Below are positions 7,094 to 7,718 of a stretch of DNA of 7,718 nucleotides, in pieces. The DNA comes from Aurantimonadaceae bacterium. Lineage in GTDB: Bacteria > Pseudomonadota > Alphaproteobacteria > Rhizobiales > Rhizobiaceae. Position numbers and translations under genes: made by a program. The stretch is taken from contig QIIJ01000162.1 in the NCBI GenBank assembly GCA_003232595.1, positions 1-7,718 on the forward strand, in the 5' to 3' direction. The notes below the pieces were generated by a model. It searched no databases. It was given only the letters and a program-made list of their open reading frames with translations, and had not been told where the DNA came from. The number at the start of each line of letters is the position of its first letter. The first letter of the stretch is position 1.

Positions 7094-7119
7094 ATTGTTT
7101 CCTGTTTACATGGAAGCAG

Positions 7120-7193
7120 TCAGGCCACCTGGGTGGACCGATGCTCATGCATCGCCCTCGCGGAGGCTGGGGCAAAGCCCCAGATGGCCGTGA
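7120..7193. other. Compact GC-rich multi-hairpin element, unidentified
   Basis: An outer stem pairs TCAGGCCA (7120-7127) with TGGCC plus TGA (7185-7189, 7191-7193), eight pairs with a bulged G at 7190. Inside are packed hairpins: CGATGC/GCATCG (7139-7144 with 7149-7154, loop TCAT), CCTC/GAGG (7156-7159 with 7163-7166) and CTGGGGC/GCCCCAG (7167-7173 with 7177-7183, loop AAA), with one or no bases between them. CCACC/GGTGG (7125-7129 with 7132-7136) is an alternative that competes with the outer stem. It begins 26 bases after the HU stop and is clearly more GC-rich than its surroundings. I do not recognise it as a named riboswitch, SRP, RNase P, 6S or tmRNA part. It is either a structured RNA or a dispersed palindromic intergenic repeat. 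Confidence 0.6.
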
Positions 7194-7206
7194 GCGAAAA
7201 CAAACC

Positions 7207-7237
7207 ATAGCGATTCTATCTAAAGATGAAACGCTAT
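7207..7237. repeat. Imperfect palindrome between HU and tRNA-Val
   Basis: ATAGCG (7207-7212) pairs with CGCTAT (7232-7237); inside, TTC/GAA and ATC/GAT continue the stem past one A-A mismatch and one bulged T, closing on a TAAA tetraloop: 12 pairs in 31 bases. It resembles the short palindromes with AGCGATTC-like cores that I recall as scattered between genes in Hyphomicrobiales genomes; that link is from memory and unverified. Confidence 0.45.
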
Positions 7238-7267
7238 AGTATTTCGAGAAATCCTCATTTCAATTCC

Positions 7268-7305
7268 GGAACCCTGCATTTACATGATGTGGGGTTTCGT
7301 TTTTT
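7268..7305 (+). terminator. Intrinsic terminator downstream of the HU gene
   Basis: GGAACCCTGCAT (7268-7279) pairs with ATGTGGGGTTTC (7287-7298) along 12 positions, three of them G-T wobbles, around a seven-base loop, and is followed after one G by six T's (7300-7305). It closes the HU transcription unit, leaving a 3' untranslated stretch of about 200 bases, or ends a separate small RNA. Confidence 0.75.
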
Positions 7306-7409
7306 CCGGCTGGAAGAGCAACAATTCTGCTCCCAAAGATGAATTTCGCACTTGCGTTCCGGTGGCGAAGCGCATACATCAACGCTGCTGTTATACGTTG
7401 TGGCAGCAA

Positions 7410-7485
7410 GGGCGATTAGCTCAGTTGGTAGAGCATCTCGTTTACACCGAGAGGGTCGGCAGTTCGAGCCTGTCATCGCCCACCA
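7410..7485 (+). tRNA. tRNA-Val (anticodon UAC)
   Basis: All arms fold. The acceptor GGGCGAT (7410-7416) pairs with ATCGCCC (7475-7481), followed by discriminator A and an encoded CCA (7483-7485). The D stem is GCTC/GAGC, and the anticodon stem TCTCG/CGAGA holds the loop TTTACAC, so the anticodon is TAC (7443-7445). The T arm is GGCAG/CTGTC with a TTCGAGC loop. UAC reads GUA and GUG and, when modified, other valine codons. No clear promoter is visible; TTATAC at 7391-7396 is -10-like but lacks a good -35. It stands 126 bases before tRNA-Asp. Confidence 0.98.
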
Positions 7486-7547
7486 AGTGACACATAACAG
7501 GTGTTGATACGGACCGGAAATAAACCTGCGCCAGGGGTCTATGGTGC

Positions 7548-7576
7548 TTGACACATTCTTCCGCAGAACGTATTCA
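7548..7576 (+). promoter_or_regulatory. Promoter of tRNA-Asp
   Basis: A perfect TTGACA (7548-7553) is followed after exactly 17 bases by TATTCA (7571-7576). The start point would be near 7583, giving a leader of about 29 bases before the mature tRNA. A strong -35 with optimal spacing suits a stable-RNA gene. Confidence 0.75.
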
Positions 7577-7586
7577 ACGCCGACTT

Positions 7587-7605
7587 TGAAGCAAATTCTG
7601 CTTCA
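7587..7605 (+). other. Hairpin in the tRNA-Asp leader
   Basis: TGAAGCA (7587-7593) and TGCTTCA (7599-7605) are perfect complements around an AATTC loop and end six bases before the mature tRNA 5' end. The stem would lie almost at the 5' end of the precursor, a likely help or target in 5' processing. Confidence 0.5.
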
Positions 7606-7611
7606 CACTGC

Positions 7612-7688
7612 GCGGGTGTAGCTCAGCTGGTTAGAGTGCCGGCCTGTCACGCCGGAGGTCGCCGGTTCGAGCCCGGTCACTCGCGCCA
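7612..7688 (+). tRNA. tRNA-Asp (anticodon GUC)
   Basis: The acceptor GCGGGTG (7612-7618) pairs with CACTCGC (7678-7684) with one G-T wobble; discriminator G is followed by an encoded CCA (7686-7688). The D stem is GCTC/GAGT. The anticodon stem CCGGC/GCCGG carries the loop CTGTCAC, so the anticodon is GTC (7646-7648). The T stem GCCGG/CCGGT holds TTCGAGC. This tRNA decodes both aspartate codons. It has its own promoter and leader hairpin; no terminator is visible in the 30 bases left. Confidence 0.98.
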
Positions 7689-7718
7689 TTTGTTCTGTTT
7701 TCCATTGACTGGATGATT

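Noticed and set aside
7110..7193. 27-codon ORF (ATG at 7110 to TGA at 7193) across the multi-hairpin element
   Set aside because: No ribosome binding site precedes it, the base pattern is explained by pairing stems, and the Pro/Arg/Trp-rich peptide has no recognisable character.
7094..7200. Possible SRP (4.5S) RNA, because CTGTTTAC and GGAAGCAG appear close together
   Set aside because: The order and spacing of these words do not fit the conserved SRP domain IV, and the flanking pairing is absent.
7284..7490. Plus-strand open frame ending in GRLAQLVEHLVYTERVGSS
   Set aside because: That peptide is simply the translation of the tRNA-Val gene, a familiar false protein found wherever this tRNA is mis-annotated.
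7255..7554. Minus-strand open frame with TGSNCRPSRCKRDALPTELI
   Set aside because: This is the antisense translation of the same tRNA-Val gene, another well-known annotation artefact.
1..7718. Search for a defence system, toxin-antitoxin pair, integrase, insertion sequence or CRISPR array
   Set aside because: Every sizeable open frame outside the five named genes is a shadow of a real gene or tRNA, and no repeat array or mobile-element ends are visible. The tRNA 3' ends show no integrated element inside the window.

Overview
The window reads as a stretch of alphaproteobacterial core chromosome, most probably order Hyphomicrobiales (Rhizobiales), with moderate GC (about half by eye). The basis is the protein families and gene order: a PlsB-like acyltransferase of the kind found in that order, then clpP, clpX, lon, an HU gene, tRNA-Val(UAC) and tRNA-Asp(GUC), all on the + strand. 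I see no transposase, integrase, CRISPR array, phage gene or toxin-antitoxin pair. All five proteins look intact and ordinary for their families, so I do not claim a new protein system; the less ordinary material is in the intergenic DNA.

Layout. Bases 14-1426 encode a membrane-anchored acyltransferase whose start lies at or before the left edge; a CTG codon with a well-placed ribosome binding site is the most attractive start. After a 184-base gap comes clpP (1611-2246), then a 309-base AT-rich gap with a wide 9-bp inverted repeat, then clpX (2556-3827). The 332-base gap before lon holds a nested stem structure ending in T's behind clpX, a candidate heat-shock (sigma-32) promoter, a candidate sigma-70 promoter and an inverted repeat near its start point. 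lon (4160-6589) ends at a textbook intrinsic terminator (6645-6677). The HU gene (6818-7093) is followed by about 175 bases with a GC-rich multi-hairpin element and a separate imperfect palindrome, closed by a second intrinsic terminator (7268-7305). Two tRNA genes with encoded CCA ends finish the window; tRNA-Asp has its own near-consensus promoter.

How the genes fit together. ClpX unfolds and feeds substrates to the ClpP peptidase chamber, and Lon is the second major ATP-dependent protease, so the centre of the window is the cell's regulated-proteolysis locus. HU is a nucleoid protein, a known Lon substrate in E. coli, and a frequent downstream neighbour of lon. The wide gaps, and the terminators behind clpX (probable), lon and HU, indicate separately controlled units rather than one operon, with heat-shock control likely for lon and possible for clpP. 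The acyltransferase belongs to phospholipid synthesis and has no obvious functional tie to the proteases.
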